A stretch of DNA of 11,645 nucleotides from Betaproteobacteria bacterium (GTDB lineage Bacteria > Pseudomonadota > Gammaproteobacteria > Burkholderiales > SG8-39): the NCBI GenBank assembly GCA_029865405.1, contig JAOUGZ010000040.1:1-11645 (forward strand), given 5' to 3'. The notes beneath the pieces are model-generated. The model was not told the DNA's origin, did no database searches, and was given only the letters and a program-made list of their open reading frames with translations. Both the position numbers and the translations under genes were made by a program. This document shows, in pieces, positions 1 through 8,611 of this stretch (positions are counted from its first letter, which is position 1; each line of letters starts with the position of its first letter).

Positions 1-1
1 C

Positions 2-763
2 AGCCCGACGCGCGACGGGCACCTGTTCCTCAACCACGCCAAGCGCATCCTCGCCGCGGTGTCCGAGGCGAACCACGCGCTGCACGGCAAGCCCTCGACG
101 CGCCGCGGCCAGCTCACGATCGGCGTGACGAGCCTGGTCGCCGGCTATTACCTCGCCGAGCTGCTCGATCGCTACCGGCGCGCGTTTCCCGACGTCGAGA
201 TCGCGGTGTCCGAGGACGAGCACGGCTTTCTCGAGCACATGCTGATCAACGGCGAGGTCGACGTCGCCATCCTCATGCTGAACACGCTGCGCGAGCAGCG
301 CGCGCTCGGCGCCGAGGTGCTGACGCGCTCGCCCAACCGCCTGTGGCTCGCCGCCGACCATGCGCTGTGCGCCGCGGCCGAAGTGTCGCTGCGCGACGTA
401 GCCGCCATGCCGCAGATCACGCTCGTCGCCGACGGCATCGACGAGGTGATGGCGGGCATCTGGCGCCGCAGCGGCCTCGCCGCGCCCACGGTGCTGCGCA
501 CCGGCTCGCTCGAGGCCGTGCGCAGCCTCGTCGCCACCGGCGTCGGCGTCGCCGTGCTGCCGGATTTCGCCTACCGGCCGTGGTCGCTGGAATGGGACCG
601 GGTGGAAGCGCGCAACGTGCGAGACGAGCTGCCCACGGTGGACATCGGCCTCGTATGGCGGCGCGGCGCCGAGCTCAACTGGACCGCGCACGACTTCATC
701 GAGGTGGCGCGCGACCAGAGCCGCGCCAAGTCCCGCCAAACACGTTCCAGTTCAAGGAGTTGA
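2..763 (+). CDS. LysR-type transcriptional regulator, C-terminal part (5' end outside window)
   Basis: The reading frame is open from the first complete codon, so the gene begins before the window; 253 residues are visible, against about 300 for the family. The first visible residues (SPTRDGHLFLNHAKRIL) look like the end of the winged helix-turn-helix and the linker helix of LysR proteins. RGQLTIGVTS then opens the periplasmic-binding-protein-like effector domain, which runs through GEVDVAIL to the typical late motif LVATGVGVAVLPDFA. The protein ends in a Ser/Arg-rich tail. It would be a cytoplasmic DNA-binding regulator responding to a small effector. It lies 120 bases upstream of the ydcS-like gene on the same strand, so it is a candidate regulator of that operon, although LysR genes more often diverge from their targets. 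The effector cannot be told from sequence. Family assignment is firm; role is inferred. Confidence 0.9.
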   Translation, partial: SPTRDGHLFLNHAKRILAAVSEANHALHGKPSTRRGQLTIGVTSLVAGYYLAELLDRYRRAFPDVEIAVSEDEHGFLEHMLINGEVDVAILMLNTLREQRALGAEVLTRSPNRLWLAADHALCAAAEVSLRDVAAMPQITLVADGIDEVMAGIWRRSGLAAPTVLRTGSLEAVRSLVATGVGVAVLPDFAYRPWSLEWDRVEARNVRDELPTVDIGLVWRRGAELNWTAHDFIEVARDQSRAKSRQTRSSSRS

Positions 764-829
764 AACCGCCATCGGAAAAACGCATGGCGCCTTAGCGAAA
801 GAATGAATTTCCTATCGCCTCCTGCCGTT

Positions 830-838
830 TGCTAGGCT
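830..838 (+). promoter_or_regulatory. Possible extended -10 element upstream of the ydcS-like gene
   Basis: The 120-base gap between the LysR gene and the ydcS-like gene contains TGC-TAGGCT, which resembles an extended -10 (TGn plus a hexamer matching TATAAT at three of six positions). No convincing -35 lies at the proper distance. The poor -35 would suit an activator-dependent promoter, but this is a weak call. Confidence 0.25.
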
Positions 839-870
839 CAGCGCGCGGATCCCGCACCCAATCAGAGCCA

Positions 871-876
871 AGGAGG
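871..876 (+). promoter_or_regulatory. Strong ribosome binding site of the ydcS-like gene
   Basis: A perfect AGGAGG lies seven bases before the ATG at 884. It is among the strongest Shine-Dalgarno sequences in the window and fixes the start codon. It contrasts with the ATPase gene that follows, which has none, and suggests that the binding protein is made in excess. Confidence 0.85.
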
Positions 877-883
877 AAAGGCC

Positions 884-2050
884 ATGAACACCTATCGCAA
901 GTCCCTGGGCGGCGCACTCGCGCTCGCCACTGCGCTTGCCATGACCACCAGCGAGGCCGCCGGCCCGCGCAAGTCGATCGGCAAGCCCGAAGGCCGCGTC
1001 GACATCGTCGCCTGGCCCGGCTACATCGAGCGCGGCAGCACGGACAAGAACTTCGACTGGGTGACGGGCTTCGAGAAGGCCACGGGCTGCAAGGTGCAGG
1101 TGAAGACCGCCAACACCTCCGACGAGATGGTGGCGTTGATGAACGAGGGCGGCTTCGACCTGGTCACCGCCTCGGGCGACGCGAGCCTCAGGCTCATCGC
1201 CGGCGCTCGCGTGCAGGAGATCAACACCGCGCTGGTGCCGAGCTACAAGAAGGTCGACGAGCGCCTGCAGAACGCGCCCTGGCACACGGTGGGCGGCAAG
1301 CACTACGGCGTGCCCTACCAGTGGGGCTACAACGTGCTCATGTACAACACCAACGTATTCAAGCAGGCGCCGGACTCCTGGGCCGTGGTGTTCGAGGAGA
1401 TGAACCTGCCCGACGGCAAGCCGAACAAGGGCCGCGTGCAGGCCTTCGACGGCCCGATCTACATCGCCGACGCGGCGCTGTACCTGATGACCAAGAACCC
1501 GGGCCTGGGCATCAAGGACCCCTATGAGCTGAACGAGGACCAGTACAAGGCGGCGCTCACGCTGCTGCGCGGGCAGCGCAAGCTCGTGGCGCGCTACTGG
1601 CACGACGCCTTCGTGCAGATCGACGACTTCACCAACGAGGGCTTCGTCGCCTCTTCGGCGTGGCAGTTCCAGGCCAACATCCTGAAATCCAAGAACCGGC
1701 CGGTCGCCACGTCGGTGCCGAAGGAAGGCGTCACCGGCTGGGCCGACACGACGATGATGCACGCCAACGCCAAGCACCCCAACTGCGCCTACAAGTGGCT
1801 CGAGCACTCGATCAACCCGAAGCTGCAGGGCGACCTCGCCGCCTGGTTCGGCGCCGTGCCGGTGCGCCTGGACGCGTGCAAGGGCAACAAGCTTCTCGGC
1901 GACGAGGGCTGCGACCGCCACGGCCTGAAGAGCTTCGACAAGATCCACTTCTGGCGCACGCCGGTCGCCAACTGCAAGTCGCAGGACGGCAAGTGCGTCC
2001 CGTACTACCGCTGGGTGTCCGACTACATCGCGGTGCTCGGCGGACGCTAG
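884..2050 (+). CDS. ydcS: YdcS-like periplasmic substrate-binding protein of a putrescine-type ABC importer
   Basis: The 388-residue protein starts with a Sec signal peptide (basic MNTYRK, a hydrophobic stretch at about 8-22, probable cleavage near Ala25-Ala26). The mature part is a polyamine-type binding protein. It shows the landmarks I recall from E. coli Ydc[19 protein letters not shown] (34-51), [14 protein letters not shown] (92-105), [17 protein letters not shown] (183-199), [11 protein letters not shown] (281-291) and a C-terminal GGR. Length is close to YdcS (about 381). It captures the amine in the periplasm and delivers it to the permeases encoded downstream. E. coli YdcS has also been reported to have polyhydroxybutyrate-forming activity; nothing here tests that. 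Cysteines 69, 301, 332, 343, 364 and 371 could form disulfides. It is the first gene of the operon, with a strong ribosome site before it and a terminator-like hairpin after it. The ligand (putrescine or a relative) is inferred. Confidence 0.93.
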   Translation: MNTYRKSLGGALALATALAMTTSEAAGPRKSIGKPEGRVDIVAWPGYIERGSTDKNFDWVTGFEKATGCKVQVKTANTSDEMVALMNEGGFDLVTASGDASLRLIAGARVQEINTALVPSYKKVDERLQNAPWHTVGGKHYGVPYQWGYNVLMYNTNVFKQAPDSWAVVFEEMNLPDGKPNKGRVQAFDGPIYIADAALYLMTKNPGLGIKDPYELNEDQYKAALTLLRGQRKLVARYWHDAFVQIDDFTNEGFVASSAWQFQANILKSKNRPVATSVPKEGVTGWADTTMMHANAKHPNCAYKWLEHSINPKLQGDLAAWFGAVPVRLDACKGNKLLGDEGCDRHGLKSFDKIHFWRTPVANCKSQDGKCVPYYRWVSDYIAVLGGR

Positions 2051-2061
2051 CGTCCTCCTCG

Positions 2062-2098
2062 GCGCCCGGCGGCCGCACGCGGCCCCGGGCGCATTTTT
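2062..2098 (+). terminator. Intrinsic terminator-like hairpin between the ydcS-like and ydcT-like genes
   Basis: The left arm is GCGCCCGG, a bulged C, then GGCCGC (2062-2076). The right arm is GCGGCC then CCGGGCGC (2079-2092). It pairs over up to 14 bp, all G-C, with one unpaired base and a very small loop. It is followed at once by A and five T (2093-2098). This is the form of a Rho-independent terminator. Because the operon continues beyond it, it more likely acts as a partial terminator or as a 3' stabiliser of the ydcS message, giving more binding protein than transporter. The next gene starts at 2100. Confidence 0.75.
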
Positions 2099-2099
2099 C

Positions 2100-3089
2100 A
2101 TGGTCGCCGCCGTCGCGTTCGATGACGTGAGCTGCGCCTTCGGGCCGCTGCTCGCCGTCGACCGGGTGAGCCTGGACGTGCACGAGGGCGAGTTCTTCAC
2201 CCTGCTCGGCCCCTCGGGCTCGGGCAAGACCACGTGCCTGCGCATGGTCGGGGGATTTCAGTTCCCGACCCGTGGCCGCGTGCTGATCCACGGCGTCGAC
2301 GCCGCGCGCCGCGCGCCCTACGAGCGCGACGTGAACACCGTGTTCCAGGACTACGCCCTCTTTCCGCACATGAACGTGCGCGACAACATCGCCTACGGGC
2401 TGATGGTGCGCGGCGTCGACAAGGCCGAGCGCTACCGGCGCACCGACGAGATGCTCGAGCTCGTGCACCTGCCGGGCAGCGGCGCGCGCCGCCCGGCCGA
2501 GCTCTCGGGCGGCCAGCGCCAGCGCGTAGCGCTGGCGCGCGCGCTCATCAACCGGCCGCGCGTGCTGCTCCTGGACGAGCCGCTCGGCGCGCTGGACCTG
2601 AAGCTCCGGGAAAGCATGCAGGTGGAACTGAAGGCGCTGCAACGCCAGGTCGGCATTACCTTCATTTTCGTCACGCACGACCAGCAGGAGGCGCTCTCCA
2701 TGAGCGACCGCGTGTGCGTGTTCGACCGCGGCCGCGTCGAGCAGATCGGCACGCCCGAGGAGATCTACGACCGGCCGGCGACGCGCTTCGTCGCGGGTTT
2801 CGTCGGCGCAGGAAACCTGCTGGAAGGCGCGCAGGCGCGCCGCATCGCCGGCGTCGACGGCGCCGTGATGCTGCGCGCCGAGCGCATCCGCATCGCCAAG
2901 CGCGACGCCGGCGCCGGCGGCGTGCCCGGCGTGGTGAAAGAGGTCGAGTACCTGGGCGCCTTCATCCGCTACATCGTCGACGTCGGCGACGGCGTCGAGC
3001 TGCTGGTGAACGCGGCGCGCCGCGACTTCGCGCGCGGCGCCGAGGTCACGCTCAGCTGGCCCGACGCGGCCTGCCACCGCATCGCATGA
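2100..3089 (+). CDS. ydcT: YdcT/PotA-like ATP-binding protein of a polyamine ABC importer
   Basis: This 329-residue cytoplasmic ATPase powers the importer. It has a Walker [10 protein letters not shown] (37-45), Q-loop Gln83 in [13 protein letters not shown], an ABC signature LSGGQRQR (135-142), Walker B VLLLDEP (155-161), D-loop GALD and switch His193 (FVTHDQQEA). A C-terminal TOBE-type domain from about 235 contains MLRAERIRI. The [17 protein letters not shown] context is typical of PotA-type polyamine ATPases, and the length matches YdcT rather than the longer PotA. The ATG at 2100 is the only reasonable start, because upstream codons lie inside the terminator hairpin. No Shine-Dalgarno is visible; only a U-rich stretch precedes it. 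The gene overlaps the next one in an ATGA arrangement, indicating translational coupling with the permease. Confidence 0.93.
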   Translation: MVAAVAFDDVSCAFGPLLAVDRVSLDVHEGEFFTLLGPSGSGKTTCLRMVGGFQFPTRGRVLIHGVDAARRAPYERDVNTVFQDYALFPHMNVRDNIAYGLMVRGVDKAERYRRTDEMLELVHLPGSGARRPAELSGGQRQRVALARALINRPRVLLLDEPLGALDLKLRESMQVELKALQRQVGITFIFVTHDQQEALSMSDRVCVFDRGRVEQIGTPEEIYDRPATRFVAGFVGAGNLLEGAQARRIAGVDGAVMLRAERIRIAKRDAGAGGVPGVVKEVEYLGAFIRYIVDVGDGVELLVNAARRDFARGAEVTLSWPDAACHRIA

Positions 3090-4003
3090 GCGCCGCCCTC
3101 GCCCGCTCGCTCTCCAGCGCGCTGTACCACCGGCGCCGCCTGACGCTGGCGCTGCTCCTCGGCCTGCCGCTCTTCTGGCTGGGCGTCGTGTACTGCGGGT
3201 CGCTGCTGTCGCTGCTGGCCAACAGCTTCTTCGGCATGGATCCGTTCACGGGCATGGTGAAGCGCGAGTTCACGCTGCAGAACTTCGTCGACCTCGCCGC
3301 GCCCGCGAACCTGGACGTGATCCTGCGCACCGTGGCGATGGCCACGGCGGTGACGCTCGGCTGCGCGGCGATCGGCTTTCCCATCGCTTACTACATGGCG
3401 CGCTACACGCGCGGCTGGGTGCGCGCGGCGTTCTACCTCGGCGTCATGCTGCCGCTCTGGTCGAGCTACCTGGTGCGCGTATACGCGTGGAAACTGCTCC
3501 TTGCCAAGGAGGGCGTGGTGAACTGGGTGTTCGCCGAGAGCGGGCTGAGCTGGATCCTGAACGCGCTGTTGTCGATCCCGGTGATCGGCGGGCCGTCGCT
3601 CTCCATCTCGACCCTGGGCACCTTCATCGTCTTCGTCTACATCTGGCTGCCGTTCATGATCCTGCCGATCCAGGCAGCGCTCGAGCGCGTGCCGCAGAGC
3701 CTGATCGAGGCCTCGGCCGACCTCGGCGCGCGCGACGCCGCGACCTTCCGCAAGGTGATCTTCCCGCTCGCGCTCCCCGGCATCGTCGCCGGCTCGATCT
3801 TCACTTTCTCGCTCACACTGGGCGACTACATCATCCCGGGGATCATCGGCGACTCGTCGCTCTTTCTCGGCCAGGTGGTGTTCCTGCAGCAGGGCACGGC
3901 CGGCAACGTGCCGCTCGCCGCAGCGTTCACTGTGGTGCCGATCGCGGTGATGGCAGTGTACCTCGCGATCGCCAAGCGCATGGGAGCCTTCGATGCGCTC
4001 TGA
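3086..4003 (+). CDS. ydcU: YdcU/PotB-like permease of a polyamine ABC importer
   Basis: This 305-residue inner-membrane protein has about six hydrophobic segments: one near 20-46, then a group from about 80 to the C-terminus. It carries the binding-protein-dependent transport EAA loop [20 protein letters not shown] followed by LALPGIVAG, which contacts the ATPase. The [13 protein letters not shown] motif ([12 protein letters not shown]) after the EAA loop is characteristic of PotB-type polyamine permeases. The ATG at 3086 overlaps the stop of the ATPase gene (ATGA). The open frame extends far upstream, but that part lies antiphase within the ATPase gene and is rejected. With the next gene it would form the heterodimeric channel. 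Subfamily assignment is firm; the exact substrate is inferred. Confidence 0.92.
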   Translation: MSAALARSLSSALYHRRRLTLALLLGLPLFWLGVVYCGSLLSLLANSFFGMDPFTGMVKREFTLQNFVDLAAPANLDVILRTVAMATAVTLGCAAIGFPIAYYMARYTRGWVRAAFYLGVMLPLWSSYLVRVYAWKLLLAKEGVVNWVFAESGLSWILNALLSIPVIGGPSLSISTLGTFIVFVYIWLPFMILPIQAALERVPQSLIEASADLGARDAATFRKVIFPLALPGIVAGSIFTFSLTLGDYIIPGIIGDSSLFLGQVVFLQQGTAGNVPLAAAFTVVPIAVMAVYLAIAKRMGAFDAL

Positions 4004-4808
4004 GCGCCGCGCCGGCGCCTCGCGCGCGCTTACTGCCGGCGCCCTCGCCGGCATGGCGTTCCTGCACGTGCCGATGCTGTTCATCTTCGTGTACGCCTTT
4101 TCGAGCGAGGACCAGACCTACGTATTCCCGCCGCCGGGCCTGACCACCAAGTGGTTCGGCGTCGCCTGGGAGCGCCCCGACGTCTGGCAGGCGATCCAGC
4201 TCTCGCTCGAGGTGGCCACCGTCACCACCGCGCTGGCCCTCGTCCTCGGCACGCTCGCCGCGCTGGCGCTGGCGCGCACGCGCTTCTTCGGCCGCGAGGC
4301 GATCTCGCTCCTCCTGGTGCTGCCGATCGCGCTGCCGGGCATCGTCACGGGCATCGCACTCCGGTCGGCCTACGGCCTCTCGGGCATCCCGTTCGGCTTC
4401 TGGACCATCGTCGTCGGGCACGCCACCTTCTGCATCGTCGTCGTCTACAACAACGCGGTGGCGCGGCTGCGCCGCACCAGCCCGTCGCTCATCGAGGCCT
4501 CGATGGACCTCGGCGCGGATGCCTTCCAGACGCTGCGCTACGTGCTCCTGCCGAGCCTCGGCACGGCGCTGCTCGCGGGCGGCATGCTCGCCTTCGCGCT
4601 CTCCTTCGACGAGGTCATCGTCACCACCTTCACTGCCGGCCAGCAGACCACCTTGCCGATCTGGATGCTGCAGGAGCTCGTGCGCCCGCGCCAGCGCCCG
4701 GTCACCAACGTCGTCGCCGTGGTGATCGTGGCGCTCACTTTCCTTCCCATCCTCGCCGCCTACACCCTGACCCGGGGCGACGAGCACGCCAGCGGAGGCC
4801 GCCTATGA
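3993..4808 (+). CDS. ydcV: YdcV/PotC-like permease of a polyamine ABC importer
   Basis: This 271-residue integral membrane protein is the second half of the channel. It shows an N-terminal membrane segment (about 13-36), further segments from about 67 onward, the sequence [14 protein letters not shown], and the EAA loop [32 protein letters not shown] (PotC-type LSFDDFVV motif) follows. Length is close to E. coli YdcV (264). The ATG at 3993 lies inside the last codons of the preceding permease (11-base overlap), which implies translational coupling. An internal ATG at 4053 would remove the basic N-terminal leader and is less likely. The stop overlaps an ATG of the dehydrogenase frame at 4805. 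Confidence 0.92.
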   Translation: MRSERRAGASRALTAGALAGMAFLHVPMLFIFVYAFSSEDQTYVFPPPGLTTKWFGVAWERPDVWQAIQLSLEVATVTTALALVLGTLAALALARTRFFGREAISLLLVLPIALPGIVTGIALRSAYGLSGIPFGFWTIVVGHATFCIVVVYNNAVARLRRTSPSLIEASMDLGADAFQTLRYVLLPSLGTALLAGGMLAFALSFDEVIVTTFTAGQQTTLPIWMLQELVRPRQRPVTNVVAVVIVALTFLPILAAYTLTRGDEHASGGRL

Positions 4809-4815
4809 ACGACCC

Positions 4816-4821
4816 AAGGAG
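4816..4821 (+). promoter_or_regulatory. patD: Ribosome binding site that decides the patD start
   Basis: Three in-frame ATGs occur at 4805, 4826 and 4829. AAGGAG at 4816-4821 lies seven bases before 4829, four before 4826, and downstream of 4805. Spacing therefore favours 4829, which also gives an N-terminus ([13 protein letters not shown]) like that of E. coli PatD. Confidence 0.7.
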
Positions 4822-4828
4822 CCCGATG

Positions 4829-6259
<1,431 letters not shown>

Positions 6260-6261
6260 AA

Positions 6262-6288
6262 GCGCGTTTCGCGCGGCGCCTTTGCGCC
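6262..6288 (+). other. Two tandem short hairpins after patD
   Basis: GCGCG-TTT-CGCGC (6262-6274) is followed directly by GGCGC-CTTT-GCGCC (6275-6288). They sit three bases after the patD stop and could mark the 3' end of the first operon. There is no T-run after them, so they do not form a classical intrinsic terminator. The second hairpin overlaps the proposed -35 of the next operon. Confidence 0.35.
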
Positions 6289-6309
6289 CCGGCGGAAAGA
6301 TGCTGTAAT
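6282..6309 (+). promoter_or_regulatory. Probable sigma70-type promoter of the second importer operon
   Basis: An extended -10, TGC-TGTAAT (6301-6309; hexamer matches TATAAT at five of six positions), is preceded by TTGCGC (6282-6287) at a 16-base spacing. TTGCGC shares the TTG of the -35 consensus. Transcription would begin around 6316, about 27 bases before the ATG at 6343. It is the best promoter match in the window. A 7-bp inverted repeat (CCGGCGG 6289-6295 and CCGCCGG 6310-6316) flanks the -10 and could be an operator. Confidence 0.55.
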
Positions 6310-6342
6310 CCGCCGGTCAACCGATCAGGGGAGGATCCGACC

Positions 6343-7179
6343 ATGAAGCGCATCGCCATCACGCTCGTCGCCGCGGCTTTCGCCGGCGCCGCCATCGCCC
6401 AGGACAAGCCGCTCATCGCCGGGGTCGACGGCACCTTCGCGCCGCACGCCATGCCCAAGCTCGGCGGCGGGGTCGAGGGCTTCAACGTCGACCTGATCAA
6501 CGAGATCGCCAAGCAGATGGGCAGGAAGATCGACATCTACGCCGGCCAGTTCTCGGGCCTGATTCCGGCGATGAACGCCGGCCAGATCAGCTTCGTCGGC
6601 GCGCCCACCACCGTGACCCCGGAGCGCGCGCAGAACCTGCTGTTCAGCGAGGGCTACCTCAACACCTTCTACGCCTTCGTCGTGCCGGCGAAGGCCGCCG
6701 ACATCAAGACCCTGGCGGATCTCAAGGGCAAGACCATCTCGCTCAACCGCGGCTCGGCCTACGACAAGTGGGCGCAGGAAAACGCCGCCAAGTACGGCTT
6801 CAAGGTCGAGTCCTTCGGCACCAACGCCGACTCGGTGCAGGCGCTGATCTCCGGCCGCGCCGACGTGCAGATGTCGGGCAACACCGTGGCCGCCTACTCG
6901 GTGGTCAAAGCCAACGGCCAGACCAGGCTCGCCACGCTCACCGTCGACCAGGGCCTGGTCTGGGGCGCCGCGTTCCGCAAGGACGACCCGGCGCTGCGCA
7001 ACGCCGTCGACGAGGCGATCGAGTGCCTGAAGCTGAACGGCACCCTGCCGAAGCTCTACGAGAAGTGGTTCGGCCAGAAGCCGCCCGCGGGCTCGGCCAC
7101 GGTGACCGTGTATCCGGGCTACGGCGTGCCGGGCATGGCCGGGCACGACCCGAAGGAGCACCAGCCGAGCTGCAAGTAA
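6343..7179 (+). CDS. Periplasmic binding protein of a polar-amino-acid-type ABC importer (SBP_bac_3 family)
   Basis: The 278-residue protein has a Sec signal peptide (MKRIAITLVAAAFAGAAIA, cleavage before Gln20). The mature part has the family-3 order: GVDGTFAPHAMP (27-38), FNVDLINEIAKQMG (47-60), the ligand-carboxylate motif TTVTPERAQN with Arg95, LKGKTISLNRGSAYDKW (127-143), ALISGRADVQMSGNTVAAY (167-185), and LNGTLPKLYEKWFG near the usual C-terminus. A 34-residue tail rich in Gly/Pro, ending in Cys277-Lys, follows. The start at 6343 is set by AGGGGAGG at 6327-6334. In the family an Asp at the position of Gly179 normally binds the alpha-amino group of the ligand; here the local sequence is MSGN, with no acid. 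Because the operon ends in a hydantoin-type racemase, I infer a ligand such as an N-carbamoyl amino acid or hydantoin. Family is firm, ligand is speculative. Confidence 0.9.
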   Translation: MKRIAITLVAAAFAGAAIAQDKPLIAGVDGTFAPHAMPKLGGGVEGFNVDLINEIAKQMGRKIDIYAGQFSGLIPAMNAGQISFVGAPTTVTPERAQNLLFSEGYLNTFYAFVVPAKAADIKTLADLKGKTISLNRGSAYDKWAQENAAKYGFKVESFGTNADSVQALISGRADVQMSGNTVAAYSVVKANGQTRLATLTVDQGLVWGAAFRKDDPALRNAVDEAIECLKLNGTLPKLYEKWFGQKPPAGSATVTVYPGYGVPGMAGHDPKEHQPSCK

Positions 7180-7183
7180 GTCC

Positions 7184-7927
7184 TTGGGCGGCGATCGGCC
7201 GATCCTCGAAGTCCGGGGGCTGCACAAGTCCTTCGGCGCCCTCGAGGTCCTGAAGGGCATCGACCTCGCGGTCAGGAAGGGCGAGCTGGTGTTCGTCATC
7301 GGCCCTTCCGGCTCGGGCAAGAGCACGCTCTTGCGCTGCTGCAACCGGCTCGAGGAGCCGAGCTCGGGCTCGATCCGCGTCGAGGGCGTCGACGTCATGG
7401 CCCCCGGCACCGACATCAACGCCGTGCGCCGGCGCATCGGCATGGTGTTCCAGTCGTTCAACCTATACCCGCACCTCGATGCGCTCGGCAACGTGACGCT
7501 GGCACTGCGCAAAGTCGTCGGCCAGCCGCGCGCCGAGGCCGAGCGCGCCGGGCAGCAGGCGCTCGCGCGCGTCGGCCTGGCCGAGAAGGCGAAGAGCTTT
7601 CCGAACGAGCTCTCCGGCGGCCAGCAGCAGCGCGTGGCGATCGCGCGCGCGCTGGCGCTCGAGCCGGCGATCCTGCTTTTCGACGAGCCGACCTCGGCGC
7701 TCGACCCGGAGCTGGTCGGCAGCGTGCTCGCGGTGATGCGCGAGCTGCGCGAATCGGGCATGACCATGGTGGTGGTGAGCCACGAGATGCGCTTCGCGAG
7801 GAGCGCCGCCGACCGCGTGATCTTCATGGACCACGGCCTGATCGTCGAGCAGGGCACGCCGGAGAAGCTGTTCAACGCGCCCGAGCACCCGCGCATCCGC
7901 GACTTCATCGCCAGCATCGAGCACTGA
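7184..7927 (+). CDS. Amino-acid-type ABC transporter ATP-binding protein (GlnQ/HisP family), TTG start
   Basis: This 247-residue cytoplasmic ATPase shows Walker A GPSGSGKST (40-48), Q-loop Gln90 (GMVFQSFNLYPHLDAL), signature LSGGQQQR (143-150), Walker B ILLFDEP (163-169) with TSALDPE, and switch His200 (VVSHEM). The Q-loop context, the SALDPELVG stretch and the C-terminal GTPEKLFNAPEHPR are typical of the polar amino acid (GlnQ/HisP) branch. No ATG or GTG is available near the N-terminus; TTG at 7184, four bases after the stop of the binding-protein gene, gives a family-like start. Initiation probably relies on translational coupling. It drives import with the two permeases downstream. Confidence 0.92.
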   Translation: MGGDRPILEVRGLHKSFGALEVLKGIDLAVRKGELVFVIGPSGSGKSTLLRCCNRLEEPSSGSIRVEGVDVMAPGTDINAVRRRIGMVFQSFNLYPHLDALGNVTLALRKVVGQPRAEAERAGQQALARVGLAEKAKSFPNELSGGQQQRVAIARALALEPAILLFDEPTSALDPELVGSVLAVMRELRESGMTMVVVSHEMRFARSAADRVIFMDHGLIVEQGTPEKLFNAPEHPRIRDFIASIEH

Positions 7928-7929
7928 GG

Positions 7930-8607
7930 ATGCAGCTCGAGCGCCTCGCCGACACGTTCTTCAACCTGCAGGTGATGCAGCAGTACCTGCCGAAGATCGT
8001 CGAGGGCTTCTTCGTCACCGTCCAGATCGCCCTCGCGGTGGTGCTGGCCGGCATCGCCGCGGGACTCGCGCTCGCGCTGGTGCGCGCCTTTCGCATCAGG
8101 GCGCTGAACTTCTTCATCATCCTCGGCGTCGACGTGCTGCGCGCGCTGCCGCCGCTCGTGCTGATCATCGGCTTTTACTTCGCGCTGCCCACCATCGGCA
8201 TCCGCATGTCGGCCTGGGTGGCGACCTGGCTCGCGCTGTCGCTGGTGCTCGCGGCCTTCGCCGAGGAGATCTTCTGGGCCGGGATCCTCGCCGTGCCCAA
8301 GGGCCAGTGGGAGGCGGCGCGCTCCACGGGCTTGAGCTTCGTGCAGACGCTCACCGACGTGGTGCTGCCGCAGGCGGTGCGCCTCACCATCCCGCCGCTC
8401 ACCAACCGCACCATCGCCATCACCAAGGGCACCGCGCTCGGCGCCGTGGTGGCGGTGGGCGAGATCCTGTACCAGGCGCAGACCGCGTACTCGTTCTCGT
8501 ACAACCCCTCGCCCCTGGTGCTCGGCGCGGCGGCCTACCTGATCCTCTTCATCCCGGTGGTGTACTTCGGCCGCTGGGTCGAGACGCGCTTCGCCTGGAA
8601 GCGCTGA
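7930..8607 (+). CDS. Amino-acid-type ABC permease, first subunit (HisM/GlnP family)
   Basis: This 225-residue inner-membrane protein has the layout of polar amino acid permeases. An amphipathic start precedes a membrane segment at about 30-50 (VQIALAVVLAGIAAGLALAL), then LNFFIILGVDVLRALPPLV (59-77), a segment at about 96-115, the EAA loop EAARSTGLSFVQTLTDVVLP (128-147) continuing as QAVRLTIPPL, and a last segment near 200-215. The R-A-L-P-P motif replaces the common R-G/N-T-P of the family. The ATG is two bases after the ATPase stop. It forms a heterodimer with the product of the next gene. Confidence 0.9.
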   Translation: MQLERLADTFFNLQVMQQYLPKIVEGFFVTVQIALAVVLAGIAAGLALALVRAFRIRALNFFIILGVDVLRALPPLVLIIGFYFALPTIGIRMSAWVATWLALSLVLAAFAEEIFWAGILAVPKGQWEAARSTGLSFVQTLTDVVLPQAVRLTIPPLTNRTIAITKGTALGAVVAVGEILYQAQTAYSFSYNPSPLVLGAAAYLILFIPVVYFGRWVETRFAWKR

Positions 8608-8611
8608 CGCC

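Noticed and set aside
797..811. GAAA-N7-TTTC dyad as a LysR operator
   Set aside because: It is only four bases per arm, does not show the T-N11-A pattern, and would occur by chance often enough; not called as a feature.
764..883. Sigma54-type promoter or riboswitch in the gap before the ydcS-like gene
   Set aside because: No GG-N10-GC spacing with the right flanks and no recognisable riboswitch core; only 120 bases are available.
812..2245. 477-residue open frame on the minus strand across the ydcS-like gene
   Set aside because: It runs antisense to a clearly recognisable gene, is rich in Arg/Ala/Val/His with no family motif, and is the expected mirror of GC-rich codons.
2234..3085. Upstream extension of the YdcU-like permease frame and a similar extension of the dehydrogenase frame (4151-4804)
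   Set aside because: The extra residues are Arg/Ala-rich shadow translation of the overlapping upstream gene; the ATGA overlap and family lengths support the shorter starts.
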